Positions 1 to 8,662 are shown, numbered from the stretch's first letter. The stretch is DNA of 64,000 bases from Pacificimonas pallii (GCF_019204005.1 NZ_JAGSPA010000002.1:186001-250000); one strand, 5' to 3'. Numbers and translations are program-made. The notes: a model not told the origin generated them from the sequence alone.

Positions 1-380
1 CGCAGCGTCTGTTTCGGCGCAATGCCGCGCAGCATATCATTCGCGCCGAGTTCGACGATCACCAGATCGGGTTTGACCGGAAGATTGTCGAGCGTCCAGG
101 CAATACGCTGACGCCCGCCAGCGCTGGTATCGCCGGAAACGCCGGCACCAATGACGGTCGCTTCGATACCCGCATTTCGCAATTCCCCCTCCAGCTGCGG
201 CGCGAAACCTTCGCCCTGTTTCAATTGATATCCCGCCATCAGGGAATCACCGAAAGCCAGCACATGTTTCGCCTGAGCCATCGACGGAAAGGCCGATAAC
301 AGTGCGACTAGCATTAGTGTTGCATGGACAAAGCCGGTCGCGCGCCCATATGAGCCAGACTTGAAGAGAGCAAAATTCAC
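1..380 (-). CDS. tesA: TesA-type GDSL esterase/lysophospholipase, 3' end outside window
   Basis: The 126 visible residues carry the first three SGNH/GDSL blocks: FGDSLMAGY (nucleophile Ser), GVSGDTSAGG and ELGANDMLRG. The family (TesA, arylesterases) hydrolyses thioesters and esters in the periplasm. A GTG at 380 preceded by an AAGGGA Shine-Dalgarno gives a hydrophobic signal peptide ending near SMAQA. An ATG at 314 would give a shorter signal peptide and lacks a clear ribosome site. It is divergent from the ABC transporter ATPase with only 16 bp between the two starts, an arrangement often seen for tesA and ybbA/ybbP. The C-terminal Asp-His pair lies beyond the left edge. Confidence 0.85.
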   Translation of the reverse strand, partial: MNFALFKSGSYGRATGFVHATLMLVALLSAFPSMAQAKHVLAFGDSLMAGYQLKQGEGFAPQLEGELRNAGIEATVIGAGVSGDTSAGGRQRIAWTLDNLPVKPDLVIVELGANDMLRGIAPKQTL

Positions 381-396
381 AGGCGGCGATTCCCTT

Positions 397-1101
397 ATGG
401 CAAGATCTGACACTGATATTGTCATCGATGCGGCAAATGTCACGTTGACGCTTTCGGGGGCTGCTGGCCCCGTCGAAATCCTGAAGGGCGTCGACATCAG
501 CCTTGGGAGGGGCGAAAGCGTCGCAATTCTGGGACCGTCCGGGTCAGGCAAGTCCTCGCTGATGGCTGTACTGTCAGGTCTGGAACGCGCCACAAGTGGA
601 AATATCCTTATTGGCGGCAATAATTTCGGCACGATGTCGGAAGACGAGCTGGCGCGCGCGCGCCGCGGCCAGATCGGCATCGTTCTGCAGGCCTTTCATC
701 TGTTGCCGACGATGACGGCGCTGGAAAATGTCGCCGTGCCCTTGGAACTCGCTGGCGCTGCCAATGCCTTTACGCGGGCAGAGGCGGAGCTGAAGGCTGT
801 CGGCCTTGGCCACCGGCTGACGCATTATCCGTCGCAGCTGTCCGGCGGCGAACAGCAACGGGTCGCGATCGCGCGGGCAACCGCGCCCGGACCCACCTTA
901 TTGTTCGCCGATGAGCCGACCGGCAATCTGGACGGCAGTACCGGCCATGAGATCGTCGACCTGCTTTTTGACCGGCAGGCCGCGCAGGGCACCACGCTGT
1001 TAATGGTCACACATGATCCTGAAGTGGCCGCGCGCTGTGCCCGTATCGTCGAGATGAGGGACGGAAAGATCGTCAGCGATAAAGTCAAAGCAGCCGCATG
1101 A
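397..1101 (+). CDS. ABC transporter ATP-binding protein, YbbA/LolD type
   Basis: This 234-residue ATPase has Walker A GPSGSGKSS near residue 46, signature LSGGEQQRVAIARA near 146, Walker B LLFADEP near 167 and the H-loop VTHDPE. It belongs to the MacB/LolD subfamily that pairs with FtsX-like permeases. The partner permease follows with an ATGA overlap, so the two are translationally coupled. I chose the ATG at 397, which has AGGCGG about 10 bp upstream, over an in-frame TTG at 361 that would overlap the divergent esterase start. YbbA-YbbP homologues next to tesA are usually annotated as exporters of unknown substrate, so the cargo is not known. Confidence 0.93.
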   Translation: MARSDTDIVIDAANVTLTLSGAAGPVEILKGVDISLGRGESVAILGPSGSGKSSLMAVLSGLERATSGNILIGGNNFGTMSEDELARARRGQIGIVLQAFHLLPTMTALENVAVPLELAGAANAFTRAEAELKAVGLGHRLTHYPSQLSGGEQQRVAIARATAPGPTLLFADEPTGNLDGSTGHEIVDLLFDRQAAQGTTLLMVTHDPEVAARCARIVEMRDGKIVSDKVKAAA

Positions 1102-3584
1102 TTGCGCTGCGCCTAGCCCTGCGTGATCTGCGCGGCGGTCTGGGCGGCCTTCGCCTGCTGGCGGTGTGCCTGTTTCTCGGCGTTGCCGCGATTGCGGGTG
1201 TGGGCAGTCTGAGCAGCTCGATCGTTGCGGCGCTTGCCTCGCAGGGGCAGGAAATTCTTGGCGGTGATGTCGAGGTGCGTATCGCCCAGCGCCGCGCCAC
1301 CGATGAAGAGCGCGCCGCGTTCACTGCCGAGGGCGACCTGACCGAAATTGTCCAGATGCGCGCCAATGTGGCGACAGAAGAGCGCTCCATCATCGGCGAG
1401 CTGAAAGCGGTCGATGACGCATTTCCGCTCTATGGCGACTTCTCCCTGCAGGATGGCCTGTCGCTGCCGGAAGCCCTGGCCGGGGGTGTCGTTATTGGCC
1501 GCGATGCCGCGGAAACGCTGGGCCTGGTGATTGGCGACCGGGTGCGTATCGGCTTCGCCGAATTGCCCGTCTCAGGCGTGCTGTCGGATGAACCCGATAA
1601 GGTCGCCGAGGGTTTTGTGCTGGGGCCGACATTGCTGATGAATGCCGCGCGGCTGGCGGAAACGCAGCTTGAAAGACCCGGTAGCCTTTATCGCGTGCAT
1701 TACCGCATCCGCACGTCCGGCGACGTCGATCCAGGCGAGGTCGCCTCACGCCTTGAGGAAACCTTTCCAGAGGCGGGTTTCCGCATTCAGGACCGGACCA
1801 ACGCGGCGCCCGGCGCGCGCCGGTTTATCCTGAACACGGGACAGTTCCTGACGATGGTCGGGCTGACCAGCCTGCTGGTGGCGGGTGTCGGCGTCGCGAG
1901 CGGGGTCGGCTCATATCTGTCGGCGAAAACGCGGGCGATCGCGGCATTGAAAAGCATCGGTGCGGACTCGTCGACAATCTTCGCCATTTACCTGATCCAG
2001 ATCGCCATCGTGGCGCTGATTGCGGTTGTGGCAGGCGCCGCCATAGGTGCCCTCGTTCCCGCGCTTGTGGGCGCGCTGGCCGGCGACACGCTGCCGGTCC
2101 CGCCGCGCGCCGGGATTTACCCGCTGCCCCTGTTCAGTGCGATCCTGTACGGCCTGCTTGCTGCCGCGTTATTCGCCCTTTGGCCGTTAACGCAGGCCCG
2201 TGATGTGCCCGCCGCGCGGCTGTTCCGGGCGGGCGTGGAAAAGCTCCAGCGGCCGCCGCTCGGCGTCGTCCTTGCCATGGCGGCGGCGGCCGTCATCATT
2301 GCGGCGCTGGCCATCCTGCAGGCGCGTGAGCCCCTGTTCGCGGCCGGTTTCCTGGGCGCCGCTGTCGCCGTGCTCTTCATTCTGGCCGCGCTTGCCGGAC
2401 TGATCACGTTCATCGCCCGGCGGCTGCCGAGGCCGCGCCAGCCGCTGGTTCGTCTGGCCCTGGCAAATCTGACCCGGCCGGGCGGCATGACCCGCGAATT
2501 GACGATTGCGCTTGGCCTTGGACTGACATTGTTCGCGACTCTTGCGGTCATCGAGACAAATCTTGGCCGTCAGATCGGGGAAAGCATCCCCGCCGAAGCG
2601 CCAAGCCATTTTGTGCTCGACATCCCATCCGACTCCGCGAGCGATTTTCGCGCGACGGTCGAGAATGCCGCCGAAGGGGCGGGTATCCGCATGGTTCCCA
2701 GCCTGCGCGGCCCGGTTACCATGCTGAACGACGTCAAGGTCGCCGATATGGACGACATTCCCGAAGGCGGCTGGGTGCTGCGCGGGGATCGCGGATTGAC
2801 CTATGCGTGGGACGTGCCCGAGGGAAACCGGGTTATCGAAGGAGAGTGGTGGCCGGACGATTATGATGGGCCGCAACTGGTTTCCATGGATGCCGAGATC
2901 GCGGCGACGCTGGGTCTGTCAGTGGGCGATAGGATAACGGTCACCATCCTCGGCCTGCCGCTGGAAGCTACAATTTCCAATCTCAGGGAGATCGACTGGG
3001 GTTCCATGGGTTTCAATTTCGCCCTCGTTTACTCACCGGGCCCGATTGAGCAGGCACCGCACAGCTTCATGGCGACGGTACGGGCCGCCAATGGCGATGA
3101 TCGGGCGCTGTCCCGCGCAATGGGCGCACGTTTTCCCAGCGCGAGCATGATCCGTGTGCGCGATGTCGTTTCGAGCGCGCAGGGGCTGCTCAGCCAGCTC
3201 ACCACAGCGATCCGCGCGTCGGCTTCGGTGGCGATTCTGGCAGGAATCGCGGTCCTGGTGGGTGCCATTGCCGCCGCGCGTCGCGCGCGGACATATGATG
3301 CCGTCATGCTGAAAGTCCTCGGCGCGACACGCGGGCAGATCCTGATCGCGTTCCTGATCGAGTTCGTTCTGCTCGCGGTGACGGTGTCGGGGCTCGCGCT
3401 GGCATTGGGCGCGGCGGGCGGCTGGTATGTCGTGACGCAGGTCTTCGATCTTGAATGGCTACCGGACTGGGCGCCCGTGCTGGCGATTACCGGGTCGGGG
3501 GCAGCGGTCGTAATCCTGTTCAGTCTGGTCGGTGCCTGGCAATCACTGCGCGTCCGTCCCGCGCAGGCGCTGCGTTCGTTATAG
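1098..3584 (+). CDS. ABC transporter permease, FtsX-like (YbbP type)
   Basis: This 828-residue inner-membrane protein has an N-terminal transmembrane helix, a large periplasmic domain, a first FtsX-like permease block around residues 250-360, a pair of middle helices around 390-440, and a second periplasmic domain and FtsX block at the C-terminus (about 700-820). This duplicated layout is that of the YbbP family, not the single-unit LolC/E or MacB. Its start overlaps the ATPase stop by 4 bp. It converges with the S24 repressor gene with only 9 bp between stop codons. The substrate is unknown. Confidence 0.92.
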   Translation: MIALRLALRDLRGGLGGLRLLAVCLFLGVAAIAGVGSLSSSIVAALASQGQEILGGDVEVRIAQRRATDEERAAFTAEGDLTEIVQMRANVATEERSIIGELKAVDDAFPLYGDFSLQDGLSLPEALAGGVVIGRDAAETLGLVIGDRVRIGFAELPVSGVLSDEPDKVAEGFVLGPTLLMNAARLAETQLERPGSLYRVHYRIRTSGDVDPGEVASRLEETFPEAGFRIQDRTNAAPGARRFILNTGQFLTMVGLTSLLVAGVGVASGVGSYLSAKTRAIAALKSIGADSSTIFAIYLIQIAIVALIAVVAGAAIGALVPALVGALAGDTLPVPPRAGIYPLPLFSAILYGLLAAALFALWPLTQARDVPAARLFRAGVEKLQRPPLGVVLAMAAAAVIIAALAILQAREPLFAAGFLGAAVAVLFILAALAGLITFIARRLPRPRQPLVRLALANLTRPGGMTRELTIALGLGLTLFATLAVIETNLGRQIGESIPAEAPSHFVLDIPSDSASDFRATVENAAEGAGIRMVPSLRGPVTMLNDVKVADMDDIPEGGWVLRGDRGLTYAWDVPEGNRVIEGEWWPDDYDGPQLVSMDAEIAATLGLSVGDRITVTILGLPLEATISNLREIDWGSMGFNFALVYSPGPIEQAPHSFMATVRAANGDDRALSRAMGARFPSASMIRVRDVVSSAQGLLSQLTTAIRASASVAILAGIAVLVGAIAAARRARTYDAVMLKVLGATRGQILIAFLIEFVLLAVTVSGLALALGAAGGWYVVTQVFDLEWLPDWAPVLAITGSGAAVVILFSLVGAWQSLRVRPAQALRSL

Positions 3585-3593
3585 ACGGGTTTC

Positions 3594-4280
3594 CTACCGC
3601 AGCTGGCGGCCGACCCAGATGACACGTCCGATGATCTCCACATCCGCCGGATCGCAGTCGCCGACGTCGGGATACATGGCATTATCGCTTGTGATGCGGA
3701 TCGTTCGCGCGGCAGGATTGCGCATGATGCGTTTCACGATCAGGGCGTCGTCGGCGCGCATAACATAGATGCCGTCGCGCAGCCGGGCTGCGCCATCGCC
3801 CCTATCGACCAGAATGGGATCGCCATCGCCAAGCGTTGGCAGCATCGAATCGCCCTGCACCTTGATGACCGAAAGCAGTTCCGGATCGCTGCTGGAGATT
3901 GCCTTCATCCAGCGCACCTGAAAGGCGAGGGCGGATTCCGCCGCCTCTTGCTCGCCGGTGAGCGCGCCGGAACCCGCCGATGCGCCAATGCCGGTAAAAT
4001 AGGGAACCAGCATATAGTCATCCACTGCCCGTGCCTTGCCAGCAGCGACTGCGCGGCCCGCAATTGCGCGCGATCCGCCAAGGTCAGATTCGGGGACGTT
4101 GAAATGGAGAGCCAGCTTGCGGCGATCCGATTCGTCCAGCTTTCTGGGTACGCCGCGCTTGATAAACTGCTGAATATAAGCCGGATTACGGCCAAGCATA
4201 CGCGAAAGCGATGTGTAATCCGCACCGCTATTGCGGATCAGTTCGTCAAGCCGCCGCCTTACGATTTCGGTTTCCTTCAT
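3594..4280 (-). CDS. S24 family LexA-like transcriptional repressor (XRE HTH plus peptidase S24)
   Basis: The 228-residue protein has an N-terminal helix-turn-helix (residues about 10-65) and a C-terminal S24 signal-peptidase-like fold. The catalytic Ser lies in VQGDSMLPTL and the Lys in ALIVKRIM. S24 repressors (LexA, lambda CI) self-cleave when RecA filaments form. I place the start at ATG 4280 because AAAGGG lies 7 bp upstream; an ATG at 4304 has no such site. The upstream region holds a GTTC-N7-GTTC direct repeat, the alphaproteobacterial LexA box. The gene is divergent from a small HTH-like gene, which resembles a phage immunity switch, though no phage structural genes are present. It is not the housekeeping LexA: the HTH is XRE-like and not winged. 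Confidence 0.85.
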   Translation of the reverse strand: MKETEIVRRRLDELIRNSGADYTSLSRMLGRNPAYIQQFIKRGVPRKLDESDRRKLALHFNVPESDLGGSRAIAGRAVAAGKARAVDDYMLVPYFTGIGASAGSGALTGEQEAAESALAFQVRWMKAISSSDPELLSVIKVQGDSMLPTLGDGDPILVDRGDGAARLRDGIYVMRADDALIVKRIMRNPAARTIRITSDNAMYPDVGDCDPADVEIIGRVIWVGRQLR

Positions 4281-4312
4281 TTGGCAACCCTTTGAGTCAT
4301 TCATTCTGGATA

Positions 4313-4327
4313 GAACAAAAAACGAAC
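4313..4327 (-). promoter_or_regulatory. LexA-type SOS box GTTC-N7-GTTC
   Basis: Read on the minus strand the site is GTTCGTTTTTTGTTC, an exact match to the direct-repeat LexA operator known in Alphaproteobacteria. It lies 33 bp upstream of the S24 repressor start and in the shared control region of the divergent gene at 4410. Binding is inferred, not shown. Confidence 0.6.
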
Positions 4328-4348
4328 AAGTTCAATGTGGTCGTTTTT
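4318..4348. repeat. Inverted repeat AAAAACGA-N15-TCGTTTTT, candidate operator
   Basis: Two perfect 8-bp arms (4318-4325 and 4341-4348) lie 15 bp apart in the intergenic region between the divergent S24 repressor and the small HTH-like gene. The left arm overlaps the GTTC-N7-GTTC box. The spacing suits a dimeric repressor acting on both promoters. The site could be for the S24 protein itself. Confidence 0.4.
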
Positions 4349-4409
4349 CGCCTTCAAAAATAGGAAATAAATGAAGATCATTCATTACCTATTTGGAAAG
4401 GGATACAAT

Positions 4410-4643
4410 ATGTCGATTATGGTGGAAATCGATCGCTGCATACGTTCCGGTTCTCATTCGGCGACGAGACTCGGGCGGGAAGCTGTCGGTGATCCCCGAT
4501 TGGTCTTCGATATGCGCCGGGGGCGCCAGTTGCGCCCGGAAACAGAAGAGAAAATAATGAATTATTTGGCCGGGCTGCACCATTGCCTGCCCGAAACGGC
4601 GAATTGCACGTCAGCCAGAGAGGCGGCGATATGCGCGACATGA
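4410..4643 (+). CDS. Small HTH-like DNA-binding protein
   Basis: The start at 4410 has an excellent Shine-Dalgarno (GGAAAGGG, 6 bp spacing) and gives 77 residues; an ATG at 4371 lacks one. The core LGREAVGDPRLVFDMRRGRQLRPETEEKI resembles a family of short alphaproteobacterial helix-turn-helix proteins in which an FGRxAVxDPxxVxDLRRGRxxR pattern recurs. I recognise the pattern, not a named protein. It is divergent from the S24 repressor, and its stop overlaps the start region of the next gene, which suggests a two-gene operon under that repressor. Confidence 0.65.
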   Translation: MSIMVEIDRCIRSGSHSATRLGREAVGDPRLVFDMRRGRQLRPETEEKIMNYLAGLHHCLPETANCTSAREAAICAT

Positions 4644-5056
4644 TCGAGAAGGCGTCTGCCGGTGAAAGGTTCATGACTGATATATTGAGCCCTGCACAGG
4701 GGCAGGAACAGCCGGGAACGGGTTCAGAAGGCATCGATAGGCAATTGCCTGTCGTGCAAATCTTGGAAATTTCCTCTCAACAATGGGCCAGCGCCAGTTT
4801 TGACGGCATGCAGTATGAGATCCGCATTGGTATTGGCGGTCTGGAAAATGACGTCGATAGCCTTGCCCGCCTGATCGAACGCGACTTGTCGGCGGAAGAT
4901 TCCGAGTTGCTGGCGATGTCGGTGCCTGAAGGGGCATCCGCGGCGGAAACAGGGACCGTCATCGACGTCACGCGCCTTGGCACGGACAAAACCATCGACG
5001 GCGCTGGGAATGCCGTCAGTGTGGTGACATTTCTGGCACTGAGCCTATCGGACTGA
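4631..5056 (+). CDS. Hypothetical protein downstream of the HTH-like gene
   Basis: This 141-residue protein is not recognised. The ATG at 4631 has GAGAGG 7 bp upstream and overlaps the end of the previous gene, so it is probably translated with it. It has no signal peptide or membrane segment. The central part (residues about 50-100) looks like a compact alpha/beta unit that includes an acidic helix (LIERDLSAEDSELL), and the tail is hydrophobic. Its place behind a repressor-controlled small HTH gene suggests an accessory or stress-induced role, which is inference only. Confidence 0.6.
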   Translation: MRDMIEKASAGERFMTDILSPAQGQEQPGTGSEGIDRQLPVVQILEISSQQWASASFDGMQYEIRIGIGGLENDVDSLARLIERDLSAEDSELLAMSVPEGASAAETGTVIDVTRLGTDKTIDGAGNAVSVVTFLALSLSD

Positions 5057-5071
5057 GCGGACAGCCGCTGT

Positions 5072-5473
5072 TCAGGAGAGAAGCTGCCATGACACCGCGC
5101 CAAGGCACGCGATGAGAACACTGAGGGTCGCGAAAGCGGAGATCATGAATCCCGGTACCCGCTTCTCCGGTGCCCTTACATACCCTGTGACATACATGTA
5201 GCGGCCGATCGCAAAGACAGCACCGTAAATGCCGCCGGCAAGGTCGCCAAACACACCCGCGAAAATGATGCAAAGGGGCAGGAAGATAACCATATATTCC
5301 AGCGTATTCATCTGCGCGCGCAGGGCACGGTCAAATTCCTCGTGACCCGACATCGCGGGCACCTTGATGCCATGCTTGCCGCGCATCTTACCCACGCCGC
5401 GAATGGCGATGACATAAACGATGAGGACGGCGAGTACCCCAAGTGCGGTGAACGGAAAGGCGATGGACTGCAT
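5072..5473 (-). CDS. MAPEG family membrane protein
   Basis: This 133-residue protein has about four transmembrane helices and the MAPEG pattern: a helix followed by FDRALRAQMNTLEYMVIFLP, where the Asn/Glu residues match the glutathione-binding segment of microsomal glutathione transferases. Bacterial MAPEG proteins are integral-membrane enzymes of eicosanoid/glutathione type whose physiological substrates are mostly unknown. It converges on the 4631 gene and lies just downstream of uvrC on the same strand, 45 bp after the uvrC stop, so it may be co-transcribed with it. Confidence 0.82.
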   Translation of the reverse strand: MQSIAFPFTALGVLAVLIVYVIAIRGVGKMRGKHGIKVPAMSGHEEFDRALRAQMNTLEYMVIFLPLCIIFAGVFGDLAGGIYGAVFAIGRYMYVTGYVRAPEKRVPGFMISAFATLSVLIACLGAVSWQLLS

Positions 5474-5518
5474 AACGGGGGTCTTTCATGTCTCTGAGTC
5501 ACGCTCAGCCCTGACAGA

Positions 5519-7438
5519 TCATCCCGCGGGATGGAAGTGGTCATACACTTTCTGTGCTACTGTCTTTGAAACGCCCGGAGTGTCGAGCAGCGCCTCGAGC
5601 GCCGCGCCGCGAACGGCTTTCGCCGTACCGAAATGCATCAGGAGTGCGCGTTTGCGCGACGGTCCTATGCCCGGAATCTCGTCGAGCGGACTGGCGGAAA
5701 TGTCCCGTGATCTCTTGGCCCTGTGCGCCCCGATGGCAAAGCGGTGCGCCTCGTCGCGCAGGCGCTGCAGGTAGAACAGCACGGCGTCATTCGTAGGAAG
5801 GGTAAGTTCGCGCCCATCCTCCATGTAGAAAGTCTCGCGTCCGGCGTTGCGGTCCGGGCCCTTGGCGACGCCGACCATGGGAATATCGGCGACGCCGAGT
5901 TCCTCAGCGATTTCGCGGGCGGCCGACAATTGGCCCTTGCCGCCGTCGATCAGGATCAGATCCGGCCACATGCCGCGCGTGCGGTCGGGATCGTCCTTTG
6001 GCAGGCGGGCAAGACGGCGTCGCAGGACGTGCTTCATCATCGCGAAATCATCGCCCGGCGCAATGGAGGCGTCCTTTATGTTGAATTTGCGATAGGCGTT
6101 CTTCTGGAACCCCTCCGGCCCGGCGACGATCATCGCACCGCCCGCATTCGTGCCCTGAATATGGCTATTATCGTAGGTCTCGATCCGCTGCGGTGGCCCT
6201 TCAAGCTCGAACAGCTCGGCAACCTGACGAAGGAGTTTCGCCTGGGTGGTGGATTCGGCAAGACGGCGGTCCAGCGCTTCCTCGGCATTGCGGGCCGCCT
6301 GTTCGATCAGGCGGCGAAGCGCGCCGCGCCGGGGCCGCTTCAGCGTGATCTTCCTGTCCGCGCGTTCGCTCAACGCTTCGGCAATCAATTCTGCTTCGGG
6401 CAGGTCGCGATCAACGAGGATTTCCGGCGGCAGCGGCATGTCCTCATAGAACTGCGTCAGGAACGCGGACAGAACCCTCTCCAGATCTTCGCCAGACACG
6501 TTTTTCGGGAAAAAGGCGCGGTGTCCCCAATTCTGCCCGCCACGTACGAAAAATGCCTGGATGCAGACCTGATTTGCCTTTGCGGCAAGCGCGATGATGT
6601 CGGCGTCCCGCGCGCCCTCCGCGGTTCCGGCCTGACCCTGAATATAGGTCAGCGCGCGCAGGCGGTCCCGGTAGACGGCCGCCAGTTCGAAATCCTGTTC
6701 CGCGGCGGCGGCCGTCATCGCCTCGCCAAGCTTGCGCTGTACCTTCTGACTGCGGCCCGCGAGGAAGTCCTTCGTGTCGGCGACGAGGTCGGCATAGCCG
6801 CCGCCATCGACCTTTCCCACGCACGGGGCGGAGCAGCGACGGATTTGATACAGCAGGCAGGGACGCGACCTGTTGTTCATGTAACTGTCGGAGCAGGATC
6901 GCAGCAAAAACACTTTCTGCAATGCATTCAGCGTTCTGTTAACCGAACCCGCGCTGGCGAAGGGGCCGAAATAAACGCCGTTTCCACGCCGCGCGCCGCG
7001 ATGCTTGCGGATCTGTGGGAAGTCGTGATCTTCCCGCAGGAAGATGAACGGAAAGCTCTTATCGTCGCGCAGCAGCACATTGAACGCGGGGCGAAAGCGC
7101 TTGATCAGCTGCGCTTCCAGCAACAGGGCCTCGGCCTCCGTAGCCGTCGTGACGATGGTCATTTCGCGGGTCAGCGATACCATGCGCTGCAACCGCTTGG
7201 GCAGACGCGCGACCTGAGTATAATTTGTGACGCGCGCGCGCAGGCTGCGGGCTTTTCCGACGTAAAGCACCGTGCCGTCCGCATCCTGCATCCGATAGAC
7301 GCCCGGTCGCACGGGGAGCGTGTTGAGCACATTCCGGATGGCGGCGATGCCGATGTCGAGGTCGGGCTGGTCCTTGCCGCGCACGGCATAAGTTGCGCGC
7401 TCTTCGGAAAATCGGTCGGGAAGGTCGCCGGTGGCCAT
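5519..7438 (-). CDS. uvrC: Excinuclease ABC subunit C
   Basis: The 639-residue UvrC makes both incisions in nucleotide excision repair. Domains in order: GIY-YIG nuclease (GVYRMQDADGTVLYVGKA, about residues 45-110), Cys cluster, UVR/UvrB-binding helix hairpin (EQDFELAAVYRDRLRAL, about 240), RNase H-like C-terminal nuclease (ETYDNSHIQGTNAGG and LILIDGGKGQ) and tandem helix-hairpin-helix (IPGIGPSRKRALL). I chose ATG 7438; a GTG at 7465 would add nine residues, and neither has a strong ribosome site. It is divergent from folB. I saw no LexA-type box in the short upstream region. Confidence 0.97.
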   Translation of the reverse strand: MATGDLPDRFSEERATYAVRGKDQPDLDIGIAAIRNVLNTLPVRPGVYRMQDADGTVLYVGKARSLRARVTNYTQVARLPKRLQRMVSLTREMTIVTTATEAEALLLEAQLIKRFRPAFNVLLRDDKSFPFIFLREDHDFPQIRKHRGARRGNGVYFGPFASAGSVNRTLNALQKVFLLRSCSDSYMNNRSRPCLLYQIRRCSAPCVGKVDGGGYADLVADTKDFLAGRSQKVQRKLGEAMTAAAAEQDFELAAVYRDRLRALTYIQGQAGTAEGARDADIIALAAKANQVCIQAFFVRGGQNWGHRAFFPKNVSGEDLERVLSAFLTQFYEDMPLPPEILVDRDLPEAELIAEALSERADRKITLKRPRRGALRRLIEQAARNAEEALDRRLAESTTQAKLLRQVAELFELEGPPQRIETYDNSHIQGTNAGGAMIVAGPEGFQKNAYRKFNIKDASIAPGDDFAMMKHVLRRRLARLPKDDPDRTRGMWPDLILIDGGKGQLSAAREIAEELGVADIPMVGVAKGPDRNAGRETFYMEDGRELTLPTNDAVLFYLQRLRDEAHRFAIGAHRAKRSRDISASPLDEIPGIGPSRKRALLMHFGTAKAVRGAALEALLDTPGVSKTVAQKVYDHFHPAG

Positions 7439-7527
7439 GCCAGTGAATGTAGGGATAAGTGCCACGGACGCCAGTGCATTCGCCGCGCTTGTTTCCTTTG
7501 GCCGGGGATTGGATTAGGGGCGCGGGC

Positions 7528-7893
7528 ATGACATCGACACTGCAACTCCAGGTCCGCGATATCGATCTGATGATCCTGACGGGCATTTATTCCGAAGAGA
7601 CGCACCTGCCACAGCTTTTGCGCGTTTCCGTGACGGCGGACCTGACTGCGCCCGAACATTTCGCACCCGACGCGAAACTCACGGACTCCAAGAATTATAT
7701 GGACCTGAAGGACGCCGTGCTGAACACCTGTCCCGAAGGGCAGCATTATGTGCTGGTTGAAGCGGTGGCCGATGCGATTATCGACAGCCTGTTTCAGGAC
7801 GACCGGGTCACGGCAGCGACGGTGAACATCGTAAAGACCGCGTTGACGGAAAAGGAAGAGCGTATCGGTATCGAGCGTACACGAACGCGATGA
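7528..7893 (+). CDS. folB: Dihydroneopterin aldolase
   Basis: This 121-residue FolB-family protein converts 7,8-dihydroneopterin to 6-hydroxymethyl-dihydropterin in folate synthesis. The family features are the N-terminal beta strand (LQVRDIDLMILTGIYSEE), the LTDSKNYMDLKDAV segment with the conserved Tyr, and a C-terminal KTALTEKEERIGIERTR strand. The start at ATG 7528 follows AGGGG. It overlaps the SDR gene by 4 bp (ATGA). That partnership supports a shared pterin role. Confidence 0.9.
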   Translation: MTSTLQLQVRDIDLMILTGIYSEETHLPQLLRVSVTADLTAPEHFAPDAKLTDSKNYMDLKDAVLNTCPEGQHYVLVEAVADAIIDSLFQDDRVTAATVNIVKTALTEKEERIGIERTRTR

Positions 7894-8642
7894 AGCTTGC
7901 GCTCGTGACAGGAGGAACGCAGCGTCTGGGCGCGGCGATAGCGGCGGAACTCGCCGCACACGGCTGGGCATTGGCGCTGCATTATCGATCGGCACCTGAG
8001 CCCACGCCGGAGCTTGCCCAGGCCGTCGCCAAGGCCAGTATACGCAGCGCGACTTTTCCCGCCGATCTGAGCGAGGAGGGAAGCGAGTCGAAGCTGATCG
8101 CCGATGTCACCGCGCATTTTGAGACGCCGCCGACACTCCTAATCAATAACGCGTCGCTATTTGGTGCGGACCGTCTGGACAACACCGGAATTGACGATCT
8201 GATGCGGCACTACCGCGTAAACACGGCCGCGCCGACGATGTTGGCGAAAGCGTTCGTGGCGCAGTTGCGGATGAGCGGAGACAGGGGGGCGATCGTCAAT
8301 ATGCTCGACCAACGTCTTGCGCAGCCGCATGGCGACAATCTCGCTTATACGATGTCGAAATTCGCATTGGCCGGACTGACGGAAATTCTGGCAAGAACGC
8401 TTGCGCCCGATGTGCGCGTCAATTCCGTTGCTCCGGGCCTTACGATACCAACCTCCGCTTATAATGACGCGGCATTGCAGCGCGCGCGCGCCGCGATGCC
8501 GCTCGCCCGACTGCCGCAGCCAGAGGAAATCGCCCGCGCCGTCGCGTTTCTTGCCGAATCGGAAAGTATAACCGGTGAGTCCATCGCGGTGGATGGCGGC
8601 GCGCGGCATGTCAGTTTCGGGCGCGACTTCAACGCGATCTAA
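7890..8642 (+). CDS. SDR oxidoreductase, pteridine reductase/FolM-like
   Basis: This 250-residue short-chain dehydrogenase has a glycine-rich cofactor motif TGGTQRLG, NNAS, the catalytic YTMSK and the C-terminal GESIAVDGG. The TGGxxRLG form and the shortened substrate loop are typical of the FolM/PTR1 group that reduces dihydropterins or dihydrofolate with NADPH. The 4-bp overlap with folB makes a pterin reductase role likely and suggests it may back up or replace dihydrofolate reductase. The exact substrate cannot be told from sequence. Confidence 0.85.
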   Translation: MKLALVTGGTQRLGAAIAAELAAHGWALALHYRSAPEPTPELAQAVAKASIRSATFPADLSEEGSESKLIADVTAHFETPPTLLINNASLFGADRLDNTGIDDLMRHYRVNTAAPTMLAKAFVAQLRMSGDRGAIVNMLDQRLAQPHGDNLAYTMSKFALAGLTEILARTLAPDVRVNSVAPGLTIPTSAYNDAALQRARAAMPLARLPQPEEIARAVAFLAESESITGESIAVDGGARHVSFGRDFNAI

Positions 8643-8662
8643 AAAGCGCGTTTCATATATTG

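Noticed and set aside
5723-7531. 602-codon open frame on the plus strand antisense to uvrC
   Set aside because: It is a shadow frame produced by the GC-rich codon pattern of uvrC; the minus strand encodes all UvrC motifs, and the antisense product has no recognisable domain or ribosome site.
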